A stretch of DNA of 64,000 nucleotides from an uncultured Blautia sp. (GTDB lineage Bacteria; Bacillota; Clostridia; Lachnospirales; Lachnospiraceae). The DNA is taken from positions 1 through 64,000 of the forward strand of contig CAKROE010000002.1 in NCBI GenBank assembly GCA_934371915.1, in the 5' to 3' direction. Made by a program: the position numbers and the translations under genes. How positions within the stretch are numbered: the stretch's first letter is position 1; every line of letters starts with the position of its first letter. Of the stretch, positions 27,875-37,269 are shown one piece after another. Below the pieces are notes generated by a model. That model did no database searches. It was not told the DNA's origin and saw only the letters and a list, made by a program, of their open reading frames with translations.

Positions 27875-30010
27875 TTACATTGATTTTCTTTCGGCAATCT
27901 CTGCCATCTTCGCTTCATTCAGTCGTGTATCACCATGCACACGACTGTAGGAAAGATAACCGTTCATACGGTCGATCTTGGTCAGGTTGCGGGAACCGCA
28001 TACCGGGCAGACATCCATCTCAAGCTCCTGATGCCCACAGTCATCACAATATGCCAGAGAAAGGTTAACACCCTCATAATATCCGAGATCCATTGCTCTG
28101 CGGATCAGTGTACGGATAGCTTCTTTATTGTAGCCGATCGGGTAACGTACATACTGGATCTTACCACCATTGCAGAGTTCCCAGAAACGTCCTTCCAGAT
28201 CCTGTTTCTCAATCGGGGTCACATCCTCTGTTACATGGCAGTGGAAACTGTTGCTTACATATGGTCTGTCAGATACACCTTCTACGATACCGTACATCTT
28301 ACGGAACTGCTCTACCTGCAGACCACAGAGACTCTCTGCCGGTGTGCCGTAGATTGCATAAAGATAACCGTCTTCCTGCTTGAACTGGTTTACTTTTTCG
28401 TTGATATATTTCAACACTTCCAGTGCAAACTGACCGTCCTCACGAATAGATTTGCCATTATAAAGCTCCTGCAGCTCATTCAGTGCGGTAATACCAAAGG
28501 AAGCTGTCATCGGTTTCAGAAGTTTACCGATCTTTTCGTTCGGTTTGAGATGTCCGCCATAGAAACCGCCCTCACAGTATGCCAACGGGTTCGTGGATGC
28601 ACGCATCTGTCCCAGGTATTCATACGTACGGATATGCAGATTACGGATCATCTGTAAATAGAAATCCAGCACCTCATAAAAATCTCTGCTCTCCGCTCTT
28701 GCTTTTGCAAGGATCATCGGAAGATGAAGGCTGACTGCACCAATATTGAAACGTCCGACAAATACCGGCTTATCCTGATCATCTGCCGGATACATGCCGC
28801 CCCGCTCATACCATGGGCTTAAGAAAGCACGACATCCCATCGGGCTGATCACCTTGCCGTACTGCTTGTACATGCTGGCGATATAGCCTTTACCGGTAAG
28901 AGAAAGCCAGTCCGGATACATTGTCTTTGCAGAACAGTCTACACCTGCTTCAAAAATATCTTCACACGGTTTGCCCGGTCCGTGAAGGTTTTCATCATAG
29001 AGGAAAACAATCTTCGGGAACAGTACCGGTTTCTTGTGGCCTTTCCTGCCCTGTCCGCCTTTGTGAACTTCAAGAAGAGAAATATTACACATCTTCTCGA
29101 ACTGTCCGGTTCCGAGACCAAGTGTCACGGTGACAAACGGATAGTCTCCACGGGAAGAACCTACGGTATTGAGCTTGTACTCAATTCCCTGCCATCCCTG
29201 GTCAAAGTCTCTGCGCACCTTGTCAAGCGCATACTCAATGGCTTTTTCTTCTCTGCCGCTCCAGCTCTCATCGGCATATTTCAAAAATTCACTGATATAT
29301 TTGTCATAGCTCTTCTGTGCATAAGGTCCGAGGATCTTATCCACTTCCGGTACAGTAAATCCACCATACTGCTGTGCCGCTGTACTTAAGATGATATCTC
29401 CCATAACATCAAATGCGGTATCCAGAGTCTTCGGTTCGTTGTACCAGACATTTCCCATCTCAAACCCGCCACGCAGAACTGCTCCTACATCAAACAGACA
29501 ACAGTTCATCGTATCCAGACGTGCAGACTGGTCATGAATATAAATATAACCGTCCTTACATGCCTGCAGTTCATTGCGGTTCATAAAGAATTTTCTGTAA
29601 AGTTCCTTATTCAGTTCATTAAAGATCAGGCTTCGCTTTGTAGCTACAAGCGCACTGTCTGTATTGGCATTGCTCTTGTCACCGATATAACGGATTGCCT
29701 GACTCTTGGTATATACATCATCCATCATATGGATGAAATCAAGTTTGTAATTGCGGTAATCACGATAACTCTTGGCAACTGCCGGGTTTACACGCTCCAG
29801 AGCGCCTTCTACGATATTGTGCATTTCCTGGATCTCAATCTCGTTTTTGCCGAGGGAATCTGCATGCTCCTGCGCAAAACGACAGATAAAATCCTTTTCC
29901 TCCTGAGAAAATGTATAAAGAATTCGTGCGGCTGACTTGTTTACCGCTTTCACGATTTTCTGTGGATCAAATTCTTCTCTTGTTCCATCTTTTTTGATTA
30001 CATAGATCAT
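27875..30010 (-). CDS. nrdD: Anaerobic (class III) ribonucleoside-triphosphate reductase
   Basis: 711 residues from MIYVIKKDGTREEF, whose ATG has AGGAGAGACAAGG upstream; an ATG at 30058 with GGGGAG is a second option. An ATP-cone domain (about 1-95) is followed by the glycyl-radical barrel. The C-terminus has the zinc site CDDCGHQ...CPVCGS and the radical glycine in RMNGYLS. It makes deoxynucleotides without oxygen. The activase gene nrdG is not adjacent in this window. Confidence 0.95.
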   Translation of the reverse strand: MIYVIKKDGTREEFDPQKIVKAVNKSAARILYTFSQEEKDFICRFAQEHADSLGKNEIEIQEMHNIVEGALERVNPAVAKSYRDYRNYKLDFIHMMDDVYTKSQAIRYIGDKSNANTDSALVATKRSLIFNELNKELYRKFFMNRNELQACKDGYIYIHDQSARLDTMNCCLFDVGAVLRGGFEMGNVWYNEPKTLDTAFDVMGDIILSTAAQQYGGFTVPEVDKILGPYAQKSYDKYISEFLKYADESWSGREEKAIEYALDKVRRDFDQGWQGIEYKLNTVGSSRGDYPFVTVTLGLGTGQFEKMCNISLLEVHKGGQGRKGHKKPVLFPKIVFLYDENLHGPGKPCEDIFEAGVDCSAKTMYPDWLSLTGKGYIASMYKQYGKVISPMGCRAFLSPWYERGGMYPADDQDKPVFVGRFNIGAVSLHLPMILAKARAESRDFYEVLDFYLQMIRNLHIRTYEYLGQMRASTNPLAYCEGGFYGGHLKPNEKIGKLLKPMTASFGITALNELQELYNGKSIREDGQFALEVLKYINEKVNQFKQEDGYLYAIYGTPAESLCGLQVEQFRKMYGIVEGVSDRPYVSNSFHCHVTEDVTPIEKQDLEGRFWELCNGGKIQYVRYPIGYNKEAIRTLIRRAMDLGYYEGVNLSLAYCDDCGHQELEMDVCPVCGSRNLTKIDRMNGYLSYSRVHGDTRLNEAKMAEIAERKSM

Positions 30011-30182
30011 ACCTTGTCTCTCCTGTTTGCTGCTTTTATGAGGTTTCCTGCTCCCCATTACTTTCTCCCCATATATTGTGTTGCATATGAGAGTATAGCA
30101 CAATATCATGTGAAATAAAAGGGTGAATTTCAGTTTTTATTGTCTGAAATCTTACCAAAAAAGAATCAGTTAAAACACTATT

Positions 30183-30968
30183 TCAGTTTACCCATTCCAT
30201 CAGATAGATGCATGCATTTGGATCATCTTCGGACTGCACCTCGATCGTATCACCCTCATCCAACATCACAAGCAAGGTGTCATCGCCTGTTTTCAACGGA
30301 TAACGCTCTTTTTTCGTTCCGTCTTTGGAAGTAACTACAACCACTGCTTTCTCATCAATGGTATAGATTCCGTATCTTCCTGCTTCGATCTGCACACCTG
30401 CTGTTACCGGACCATTCCCGGCTGCAAGTGAATAAAACATATATCCATTATCATCCTGCTCGGCGGAAAAATATGTATCCAGCTCTTCGGTATCTGTATA
30501 TGTACTCCCGCTGTCCGACCGGCTGTTCACAACATCCCGGATCACATCTTTAAAATCACCAATTGCCGGTGCAAGTGACATCACAAGAACAAAAAGTATC
30601 CATACCCACACAAATCTCGCACGTTTCTTCGGCTTTCTGGTGTATCTCTCCGTCGTTCCGGCAGTATTTCGCGGCGCAGACATCTTCTGCATTGCATCCT
30701 GACGGATCTTTTTCTGCTGCTCCAAAATTGCCTGTCTGGATACAGTTGTCCGTCCGGCCGCACTCTTCGCAGCACCGTTCATTCTCTTCGGTGTGTCCTG
30801 CGGTCTCTGCTGTTCGCGCATGATCTTACGCGCCTTATCAGACGCATGCTTGTAATGATCGCTTCGGCTTTCATTCAAATGATATAAAATCTCATCGTTG
30901 CGGTACGGCATACCACAGTCTTTACATCTTCCATTCACAACAGGTCCGTCACATAAAGGACATCTCAT
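30183..30968 (-). CDS. Zinc-ribbon membrane protein of unknown function
   Basis: About 261 residues from the ATG at 30968, which has AGGGGG seven bases upstream (a GTG three codons earlier is possible). The N-terminal MRCPLCDGPVVNGRCKDCG is a four-cysteine zinc ribbon, then a basic region (about 40-125), one membrane helix (RFVWVWILFVLVMSLAPAIG), and an outer C-terminal domain of ~120 residues. The architecture is common in Lachnospiraceae, but no function is known. Confidence 0.75.
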   Translation of the reverse strand: MRCPLCDGPVVNGRCKDCGMPYRNDEILYHLNESRSDHYKHASDKARKIMREQQRPQDTPKRMNGAAKSAAGRTTVSRQAILEQQKKIRQDAMQKMSAPRNTAGTTERYTRKPKKRARFVWVWILFVLVMSLAPAIGDFKDVIRDVVNSRSDSGSTYTDTEELDTYFSAEQDDNGYMFYSLAAGNGPVTAGVQIEAGRYGIYTIDEKAVVVVTSKDGTKKERYPLKTGDDTLLVMLDEGDTIEVQSEDDPNACIYLMEWVN

Positions 30969-31040
30969 AGACAACACCCCCTCATCTTATCGCTGTATGT
31001 ATTATTGTAGCCTTTTTCCATAAATCTTACAAGGTTAAAA

Positions 31041-31069
31041 TTGCAATCCCATATTTTTCTTGCTATAAT
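31041..31069 (+). promoter_or_regulatory. SigA-type promoter of asnA
   Basis: TTGCAA and TATAAT with a 17-base spacer, 28 bases before the asnA start codon. Confidence 0.75.
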
Positions 31070-31096
31070 GTTTCTATTAAATTTGAGGAGGCTATT

Positions 31097-32104
31097 ATGG
31101 AACAAATCAAAATTCCTGCCGGCTATCATTCAGATCTGAATCTGCATGATACGCAGGTTGCAATTAAAACAGTCAAAGACTTTTTCCAGCAGACTCTGGC
31201 TCAGAAGCTCAATCTTCTCCGCGTCTCTGCTCCGGTTTTTGTATCCCCGTCATCCGGTCTGAATGACAATCTGAATGGTGTGGAGCGCCCGGTAAGCTTC
31301 GACATCAAAGGTCAGGACGAAAACGCTGAGATCGTACATTCCCTTGCAAAATGGAAACGTTATGCACTTAAGAAATACGGTTTTGCTCATGGTGAAGGAC
31401 TTTATACAGATATGATCGCTATCCGCCGTGACGAAGATCTGGATAATATCCATTCTGTATACGTTGACCAGTGGGACTGGGAGAAAATTATTACCAAAGA
31501 AGAACGCACCATGGAAACTCTGATCAACACCGTACGTTCTATCTACAGTGTTCTTCGCAAAACTGAGAAATACATGGCTGTACAGTATGATTATATCGAA
31601 GAGATCCTTCCGAAAGAAATCGCTTTTGTTTCCACACAGGAACTGGTTGACATGTATCCGGATCTCACTCCGAAGGAAAGAGAATACAAAATCGTGAAAG
31701 AAAAAGGTGCTGTCTTCCTTATGCAGGTAGGTAAGACCTTAAGCAACGGCGAGCGTCATGACGGACGTGCCCCGGACTATGACGACTGGGAACTGAACGG
31801 TGACATTCTTGTTTATTATCCGGTACTGGATATCGCTCTTGAGCTTTCTTCCATGGGTATCCGTGTAGACGAGGAAGCACTCGACCGCCAGCTTACAGAG
31901 GCAGGCTGCGATGACCGCAGAGAGCTTCCATTCCAGAAAGCGATCATGAACAAAGAACTGCCATATACCATCGGCGGCGGTATCGGACAGTCCCGTATCT
32001 GTATGTTCTTCCTTCGTAAAGCACACATCGGCGAAGTTCATGTATCCCTGTGGCCGGAAGAAGTCACAAAGGCTGCTGCGGAAGCCGGAGTAAATCTGCT
32101 GTAA
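31097..32104 (+). CDS. asnA: Aspartate--ammonia ligase
   Basis: 335 residues, the normal AsnA length. It makes asparagine from aspartate and free ammonia with ATP, using a fold related to class II aminoacyl-tRNA synthetases. Signatures are GLNDNLNGVERPVSFD, HSVYVDQWDWEK, GRAPDYDDWELNGD and GGGIGQSRICMFFL. Monocistronic with its own promoter. Confidence 0.97.
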   Translation: MEQIKIPAGYHSDLNLHDTQVAIKTVKDFFQQTLAQKLNLLRVSAPVFVSPSSGLNDNLNGVERPVSFDIKGQDENAEIVHSLAKWKRYALKKYGFAHGEGLYTDMIAIRRDEDLDNIHSVYVDQWDWEKIITKEERTMETLINTVRSIYSVLRKTEKYMAVQYDYIEEILPKEIAFVSTQELVDMYPDLTPKEREYKIVKEKGAVFLMQVGKTLSNGERHDGRAPDYDDWELNGDILVYYPVLDIALELSSMGIRVDEEALDRQLTEAGCDDRRELPFQKAIMNKELPYTIGGGIGQSRICMFFLRKAHIGEVHVSLWPEEVTKAAAEAGVNLL

Positions 32105-32193
32105 TCAGGGCATAAGCCGACAATTTGCCATAAGACCGACTTTAAAACAGTCCTTCTATAGTAAGATTTCACCAAATTTTAATATTTGAATTA

Positions 32194-32222
32194 TTGACAG
32201 ACGGGTGCCTTCATACTATCAT
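32194..32222 (+). promoter_or_regulatory. SigA-type promoter of the CBS-domain gene
   Basis: TTGACA and TATCAT with a 17-base spacer, about 62 bases upstream of the GTG start. Confidence 0.7.
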
Positions 32223-32284
32223 ATCAGTAGCAACTGACCTGAACATTTATCAGTGAACATACAAGAAAGACAGAGGTACCAACT

Positions 32285-32734
32285 GTGAATATTTTATTTT
32301 TTCTGACACCCAAAAGCGACGTAGCCTATATATTTGAAGACGAGACCCTGAGGCAGACCGTTGAGAAGATGGAGCACCGTAAGTTCTCCTGTATCCCGAT
32401 CCTTAATAAAGAAGGGAAGTACACAGGAACGATCTCCGAGGGAGACCTCTTATGGGGAATCAGACTTCTCAATATCAACAGCACTGATCTCAAAGAAATG
32501 GAAAATGTTTCGATCATGGCGATCCCGAGGCGTGCCACTTATAAGCCGGTACATGCCGATGCAGATATGGAAGACCTGCTGGACCGTGCCATCAATCAGA
32601 ACTATGTTCCTGTCGTCGATGACAAGGGATCCTTTATCGGAATCATCACCCGTAAAGAAATCATCAAATATTGCTACAAAGAAATGAAAAAATTAAGTGC
32701 CCTGCACGAAAAGCAGGAAACATCCGAACAATAA
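32285..32734 (+). CDS. Two-CBS-domain protein
   Basis: 149 residues starting at GTG behind AGAGGTA. Two CBS units (about 8-65 and 78-135) with GKYTGTISEGDLLW and GSFIGIITRKEIIKY form one adenine-nucleotide-binding Bateman module with no attached catalytic domain. Such proteins sense AMP/ATP or SAM and regulate a partner; the partner is not visible here. Relatives are annotated as acetoin-utilisation-like CBS proteins. Confidence 0.88.
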   Translation: MNILFFLTPKSDVAYIFEDETLRQTVEKMEHRKFSCIPILNKEGKYTGTISEGDLLWGIRLLNINSTDLKEMENVSIMAIPRRATYKPVHADADMEDLLDRAINQNYVPVVDDKGSFIGIITRKEIIKYCYKEMKKLSALHEKQETSEQ

Positions 32735-32784
32735 AAAAAGCCGGTTTCCCGTGTATTCATATACATCAGGAAATCGGCCTTTTT
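32734..32784. terminator. Bidirectional terminator between the CBS gene and the M20 gene
   Basis: AAAAAAGCCGGTTTCC and GGAAATCGGCCTTTTT form a long stem with A- and T-runs on its two ends. It can stop transcription on both strands and separates two convergent genes. Confidence 0.85.
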
Positions 32785-32794
32785 GTATCCAGAT

Positions 32795-34234
32795 TTAGTC
32801 CGGAATTACCGGTACGGCATCTGCCGGAATCGGGCATACGAATCCGGATTTTGTACGTTTTTCAAACTCTGCTCTCGCCTCATTAAGAAGGCTGTGATCT
32901 TCAAACAGATCGATTGCAGCCGCTGCAATCACCTTACCCGCATGAATTGCTGCTTTATGTCCGATCTCGGTGCGGTCACAGGAAACATTCTGCCAGCTGT
33001 GTCCCGGGCATCCGTTCGGCCATGCTGCCACATGGATCTGCGCCGTCGGTGTCAGCCAGCTTACATCTCCCACATCGGTAGAACCGGCTTTAAATGCATC
33101 TTTCTGATACAGTGGTGCAAGGAATCCATTCATTGCATGACCATACTCTTTCTGCATCTTCTCAACCGCTTCTTTTGCCGCCTCATCGTTTTCGGCTGCC
33201 ACTCCCGGGACTGCACTGTGATCGTAGGTTTCTGCCAGTGCGTCGGCAAATCTATTTTCTTCTTCCGTATATTCCGGAACTCCCAGCTCTTCAAAGTTTT
33301 TATAAAGAACTCTCTCAAGCGCAAAATTGCTTACCGTGTCTGCCAGACCGTCGATAAATTTTTTCTCATAAGTCGTCTCAGTCATCAGCGCTGCACCTTC
33401 TGCAATCTTGTCCACACGTTTCTGAAGCTCCACAGCCTCAGCCACATGATTGGAACGCACCATATACAGAACGCTTGCCTTTGGCTGTACAACGTTCGGA
33501 CTGCATCCGCCAGCATCTGTGATTGCATAATGAATACGCGCCTTATCGCTCATATGCTCTCGTAAGAACTGCACACCAATATTCATAAGCTCCACTGCAT
33601 CAAGGGCGCTTCTGCCCATTTCCGGAGCTCCTGCTGCGTGTGAAGCCACTCCGGTAAACTTATACTGTGTCTGGATACAGGAGTTTGAAGAGCCTGTCGC
33701 TACCTCATTGACATCTTCCGGATGCCAGGTAAGTGCCGCGTCCAGTTTTTTCCAAAGGCCGTCGCGCGCCATAAATGCTTTCGCCGCACCACCCTCTTCG
33801 CCCGGGCATCCATAGAGAATCACGGTTCCTTCCATTTTATTTTTTTCCAGATACGCTTTAACTCCAAGTGCTGCCGCAAATGCACCGGCTCCCAGAATAT
33901 TGTGTCCACAGCCATGTCCGTTACCGCCTGCCTGGATTTCTTTTCGCTCCAATGAACCTGCTTCCTGTGAAAGTCCGGAAAGTGCATCATACTCTGCCAA
34001 AATGCCGATATACGGACGTCCATGTCCATAGGATGCTGCAAATGCAGTCTCGATATTGCAGGTTCCACGCTCCACCTCAAAGCCCTCTTTTTCCAGTGCT
34101 TCACAGTAAGTGGCTGCGGATTTGAACTCCTGCAGGGAAAGCTCTGCAAATTCCCAGATTTTATCAGCGATTCCTGTAATCAGGTCGCGCTTTTCCTCAA
34201 TTGTCTGCAATGCAGACTTTTTTTCTGCTGTCAT
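32795..34234 (-). CDS. M20-family amidohydrolase (AbgB-like)
   Basis: 479 residues, close to AbgB (p-aminobenzoyl-glutamate hydrolase subunit B). GNGHGCGHNILGAGAF holds metal-binding residues, GCPGEEGGAAKAFM the catalytic Glu pair and TWHPEDVNEV another metal site. The enzyme hydrolyses an N-acyl or aminoacyl amide bond. It directly follows an amino-acid ABC transporter on the same strand, which suggests that the imported compound, or its product, is an amidated amino acid. Confidence 0.88.
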   Translation of the reverse strand: MTAEKKSALQTIEEKRDLITGIADKIWEFAELSLQEFKSAATYCEALEKEGFEVERGTCNIETAFAASYGHGRPYIGILAEYDALSGLSQEAGSLERKEIQAGGNGHGCGHNILGAGAFAAALGVKAYLEKNKMEGTVILYGCPGEEGGAAKAFMARDGLWKKLDAALTWHPEDVNEVATGSSNSCIQTQYKFTGVASHAAGAPEMGRSALDAVELMNIGVQFLREHMSDKARIHYAITDAGGCSPNVVQPKASVLYMVRSNHVAEAVELQKRVDKIAEGAALMTETTYEKKFIDGLADTVSNFALERVLYKNFEELGVPEYTEEENRFADALAETYDHSAVPGVAAENDEAAKEAVEKMQKEYGHAMNGFLAPLYQKDAFKAGSTDVGDVSWLTPTAQIHVAAWPNGCPGHSWQNVSCDRTEIGHKAAIHAGKVIAAAAIDLFEDHSLLNEARAEFEKRTKSGFVCPIPADAVPVIPD

Positions 34235-34353
34235 AGTATCGTACCTTCTTTCTGTAATGAAAAAGGCGATCAGAGTTTTCCGGTCACCTTTCTCATTCTT
34301 TCTTATTTAATTATGAAAAAGTATTCCATCAGCCATTTTCTGCTGCTTTTGTT

Positions 34354-35130
34354 TTACAGCACCTTGGATAAAAATTCCTGCAGACGCGGATTCGTCGGAT
34401 TTTCGAAAATTTCTTCCGGTGTTCCATCTACAAGAAGTTTACCGTCTGCCATAAAGAGTACACGATTTCCTACCTCACGCGCAAATCCCATCTCATGTGT
34501 TACGACCACCATGGTCATGCCTTCTTTTGCAAGTTCTTTCATAACATCCAGAACTTCACCGACCATCTCCGGGTCAAGAGCAGAAGTCGGCTCGTCAAAC
34601 AGCATAACTTCAGGCTCCATTGCAAGGGCCCTTACGATTGCCACACGCTGCTTCTGACCACCGGAAAGCTGGATCGGATATGCATTTGCACGGTCAGCAA
34701 GTCCGACACGATCCAGAAGCTCCAGTGCTTTTTTTTCTGCTTCTTCTTTGGAAACACCCTTTACCTTCATCGGTGCAAGTGTCATGTTATCCAGGATCGT
34801 CATATGCGGGAACAGGTTAAAATGCTGAAAAACCATGCCCATTTTCTGTCGGAGGCTGTCGATGTCCAGTTTTACTTTTTTGCCGGAAGCATCAATATAT
34901 TTTTTCTTTGTGATATCTACGCCGTTAAAAATGATCTCACCGTCTGTCGGCTCCTCAAGGAGGTTCAGACTGCGCAGAAAAGTAGATTTACCGGATCCGG
35001 ACGGTCCGATCACTACCATAACATCACCTTTGTTGATATCTGCTGTTACACCATCCAGAGCCTTGATCGCGCCTCTGTGATAATGTTTCTTAAGGTTTCT
35101 TACCTGAATCAGACTATCGCTTGTCGCCAT
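34354..35130 (-). CDS. Polar amino-acid ABC transporter ATP-binding protein
   Basis: 258 residues of the GlnQ/HisP type. Walker [10 protein letters not shown] (about 42-50), Q-loop FQHFNLFPH, signature [15 protein letters not shown], Walker [15 protein letters not shown] and the H-loop VVTHEMGFA are all intact. It overlaps the permease gene by 17 bases at the level of the open frames. Confidence 0.96.
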   Translation of the reverse strand: MATSDSLIQVRNLKKHYHRGAIKALDGVTADINKGDVMVVIGPSGSGKSTFLRSLNLLEEPTDGEIIFNGVDITKKKYIDASGKKVKLDIDSLRQKMGMVFQHFNLFPHMTILDNMTLAPMKVKGVSKEEAEKKALELLDRVGLADRANAYPIQLSGGQKQRVAIVRALAMEPEVMLFDEPTSALDPEMVGEVLDVMKELAKEGMTMVVVTHEMGFAREVGNRVLFMADGKLLVDGTPEEIFENPTNPRLQEFLSKVL

Positions 35131-35899
35131 GGCTCATTCTCCTTTCGAAATATGCAATCAGTTTGGAGGTCGGGAAGCACAGACAGAAATAAATTGCTGT
35201 CGCAACGAGCAGCGGCTCGATGATGATAAAGGTTGCTCCCTTGACTGCGTTTACGGCAGACATAATATCCTGAACACCGATAGTGTAGGTAATTGCAGAT
35301 TCCTTGATGATAACGACGAATTCATTTGCGATTGCCGGAAGGATATTTTTGAGTGCCTGCGGAAGAATGATATAACGCAGGTTCATAGTCTGGGAAAGCC
35401 CCAGAGAACGTGCGGCTTCTGTCTGTCCCTGATCGATGGACTGGATTCCGGCACGGATGATCTCACAGAGATATGCACCGGAGTTCATGCCAAGTGCAAC
35501 AACACCCGGAAAGAAACGGTTGAACTTAATAAATCCGAACATCTGGAAAGACGGAAGATCGATCATTCCGAACACGCCATAGTAGATAATAAAAATCTGT
35601 ACCAGTACCGGAGTGGAACGAAGGATTTCTACATAAGCAGTTGCTATAAAAGAAAGGGGATTGAATTTGGACAGCCATACCAGCGGTCCTCCCTCTCTCA
35701 GATGTCCATTACGGTCTACCGCAAGGGCACGGAACGGACGAATGTTTGACATACGCATCAGTGCAAGGATCAGCGCAAGTACAAAACCGATGGCAACCGT
35801 AAACAGTGACAGCAGTACGGTTACAAGAAGGCCCTGTCTGAATAACTGTGCATATGGGGCAATTTTGCCAAAATTAGATAATTTAATAAAACTGTCCAT
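35114..35899 (-). CDS. Polar amino-acid ABC transporter permease
   Basis: 261 residues from the ATG at 35899 (AAAGGAG upstream, which the longer frame would read as codons). It is a HisM/GlnP-type inner-membrane protein with five hydrophobic segments and the EAA-loop sequence [15 protein letters not shown] that docks the ATPase. An insertion of ~25 residues between the first and second helices ([18 protein letters not shown]) is slightly unusual. Confidence 0.94.
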   Translation of the reverse strand: MDSFIKLSNFGKIAPYAQLFRQGLLVTVLLSLFTVAIGFVLALILALMRMSNIRPFRALAVDRNGHLREGGPLVWLSKFNPLSFIATAYVEILRSTPVLVQIFIIYYGVFGMIDLPSFQMFGFIKFNRFFPGVVALGMNSGAYLCEIIRAGIQSIDQGQTEAARSLGLSQTMNLRYIILPQALKNILPAIANEFVVIIKESAITYTIGVQDIMSAVNAVKGATFIIIEPLLVATAIYFCLCFPTSKLIAYFERRMSHGDKR

Positions 35900-35971
35900 A
35901 AAAACTCCTTTCATGATATCGTTAATTCTTATGTATTATAGCAGAAAATCGAACATACATAAACAGCAATA

Positions 35972-36001
35972 ATTCCTCCCCCTGTAAAAAAGGGGAGGAA
36001 T
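35972..36001 (-). promoter_or_regulatory. Intercistronic stem-loop between binding protein and permease genes
   Basis: Perfect 10-bp arms ATTCCTCCCC and GGGGAGGAAT with a T-rich loop. Such stems between binding-protein and permease genes often protect the upstream mRNA from 3' decay or partly terminate, giving excess binding protein. Confidence 0.6.
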
Positions 36002-36071
36002 CTGTAATCTTCTTTGTGTTACCGGAGACATTTTCTGTAAGAAAAATCTCCCGATCAAAACTATCTCTTAA

Positions 36072-36929
36072 TTATTCAGCGTCGTCTGCTTCCGGAACTG
36101 CACCGTTTGCGTCCAGTGTTCCTTCATATGTCTGACCTGCTGCAAGCTCTGTTGCATCTGCGATGAATTTGTCCATGGAACCATCCTCAAGAGCATCTGC
36201 GATTGCTTCGTTTACAGCTTTGAGAAGTTCTTCATTTCCTTTGGCAACGCCGATTGCAGAACCTACTGTATCATATGGTACGTCGCATACGATTTCAAGA
36301 TCCGGATAGTTTTTCTGATAGCTTTCTGCTACTGCTGTCTCGATGAATGCGCCATCCATTTTACCTGTAAGAAGCTCTGTGATAAGGTCTGTAACCTTTG
36401 GCAGAGATACGATGTCTGCATCCGGAGTATTTTCGTTTGCAAGGTCAAGCTGGATAGAACCAGTCTGTGCTCCGATGGAGTAATCTTTGTTGTTTGCATC
36501 TTCAAGAGTCTTAAACTGATCTGCTTTGTCTTTTACTGTAACGAAAGACTGTCCGCCTTTGTAATACAGATCAGAGAAATCCATAGCATCTTCACGTGCC
36601 GGGTCTGGTGAAAGACCTGCCATACCAAGGTCAACATTTTTCTGTGAAAGTTCACTTAATACACCGTCGAAGTCCATCGGAACTACTTCCAGTTCCAGTC
36701 CCATCTTGTCTGCGATGTACTGAGCCAGATCCATATCAAATCCGGAAAGTGTCGGGTTACCATCTTCATCAATTGAATAAAATTCATATGGTGCAAAGTC
36801 CGGGCTTGTTGCTACTGTAAGTTTGCCATCTGTAACAGTCTCTACCTTATCATCAGCCATTGCCGGAACTGCCATAGAAACAGCCATAACTGCACCAATC
36901 ATAATTGCTGTAATTTTCTTTAAGTTCAT
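36072..36929 (-). CDS. Polar amino-acid ABC transporter substrate-binding protein
   Basis: 285 residues of the family 3 solute-binding fold. A signal peptide ends near MADDK (Ala-x-Ala cleavage); there is no lipobox cysteine, unlike most Gram-positive binding proteins, so anchoring is unclear. GFDMDLAQYIADKMG and GVLSELSQKNVDLGMAG are typical. An acidic Asp/Glu-ended tail follows. First gene of the binding protein-permease-ATPase-M20 run. Confidence 0.93.
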   Translation of the reverse strand: MNLKKITAIMIGAVMAVSMAVPAMADDKVETVTDGKLTVATSPDFAPYEFYSIDEDGNPTLSGFDMDLAQYIADKMGLELEVVPMDFDGVLSELSQKNVDLGMAGLSPDPAREDAMDFSDLYYKGGQSFVTVKDKADQFKTLEDANNKDYSIGAQTGSIQLDLANENTPDADIVSLPKVTDLITELLTGKMDGAFIETAVAESYQKNYPDLEIVCDVPYDTVGSAIGVAKGNEELLKAVNEAIADALEDGSMDKFIADATELAAGQTYEGTLDANGAVPEADDAE

Positions 36930-37221
36930 CTTCTCTTCCTCCTCGATTTTTCCTGAGAATATTTATGCATGAAAATGCATAAATTCTTTTCATTTTTCTT
37001 ATTGTATCACACTATTTCAAAATTACAAGCAATACTTTCTTTTATAAGTATACAAATTTTTTAATGCATTCCCTTTTTACCTTGTTAAAATACATAAAAG
37101 CCGTTTTTTTTTATTCATCTCAGGACTTCTGCTTGCATATCCACAATAATTTCCATATAATAATGGTTATATACTTTCACATTTTATCGTGTTAAATTTT
37201 GCGTGCTGAAGTATGGAGGTA
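36930..37221. other. Divergent intergenic region between the ABC operon and hydF
   Basis: About 290 AT-rich bases holding both promoters. A TTGCTT...TACAAT-like pair faces the binding-protein gene near 37000-37035, and TATAAT-like boxes near 37158-37175 face hydF. No further element was recognised. Confidence 0.4.
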
Positions 37222-37269
37222 ATGTGTTCCTTTGATCTTAAACTAAGGAGGTCTGCTCTATGGGAATGA
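37222..37269 (+). CDS. Possible 15-residue leader peptide upstream of hydF
   Basis: ATG at 37222 is preceded by ATGGAGGTA, a good ribosome binding site, and reads MCSFDLKLRRSALWE before a stop that lies nine bases inside hydF. The hydF ribosome binding site AAGGAGG is translated as its Arg-Arg codons. Overlap of this kind can couple or gate translation of the main gene. It could also be a chance frame. Confidence 0.3.
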   Translation: MCSFDLKLRRSALWE

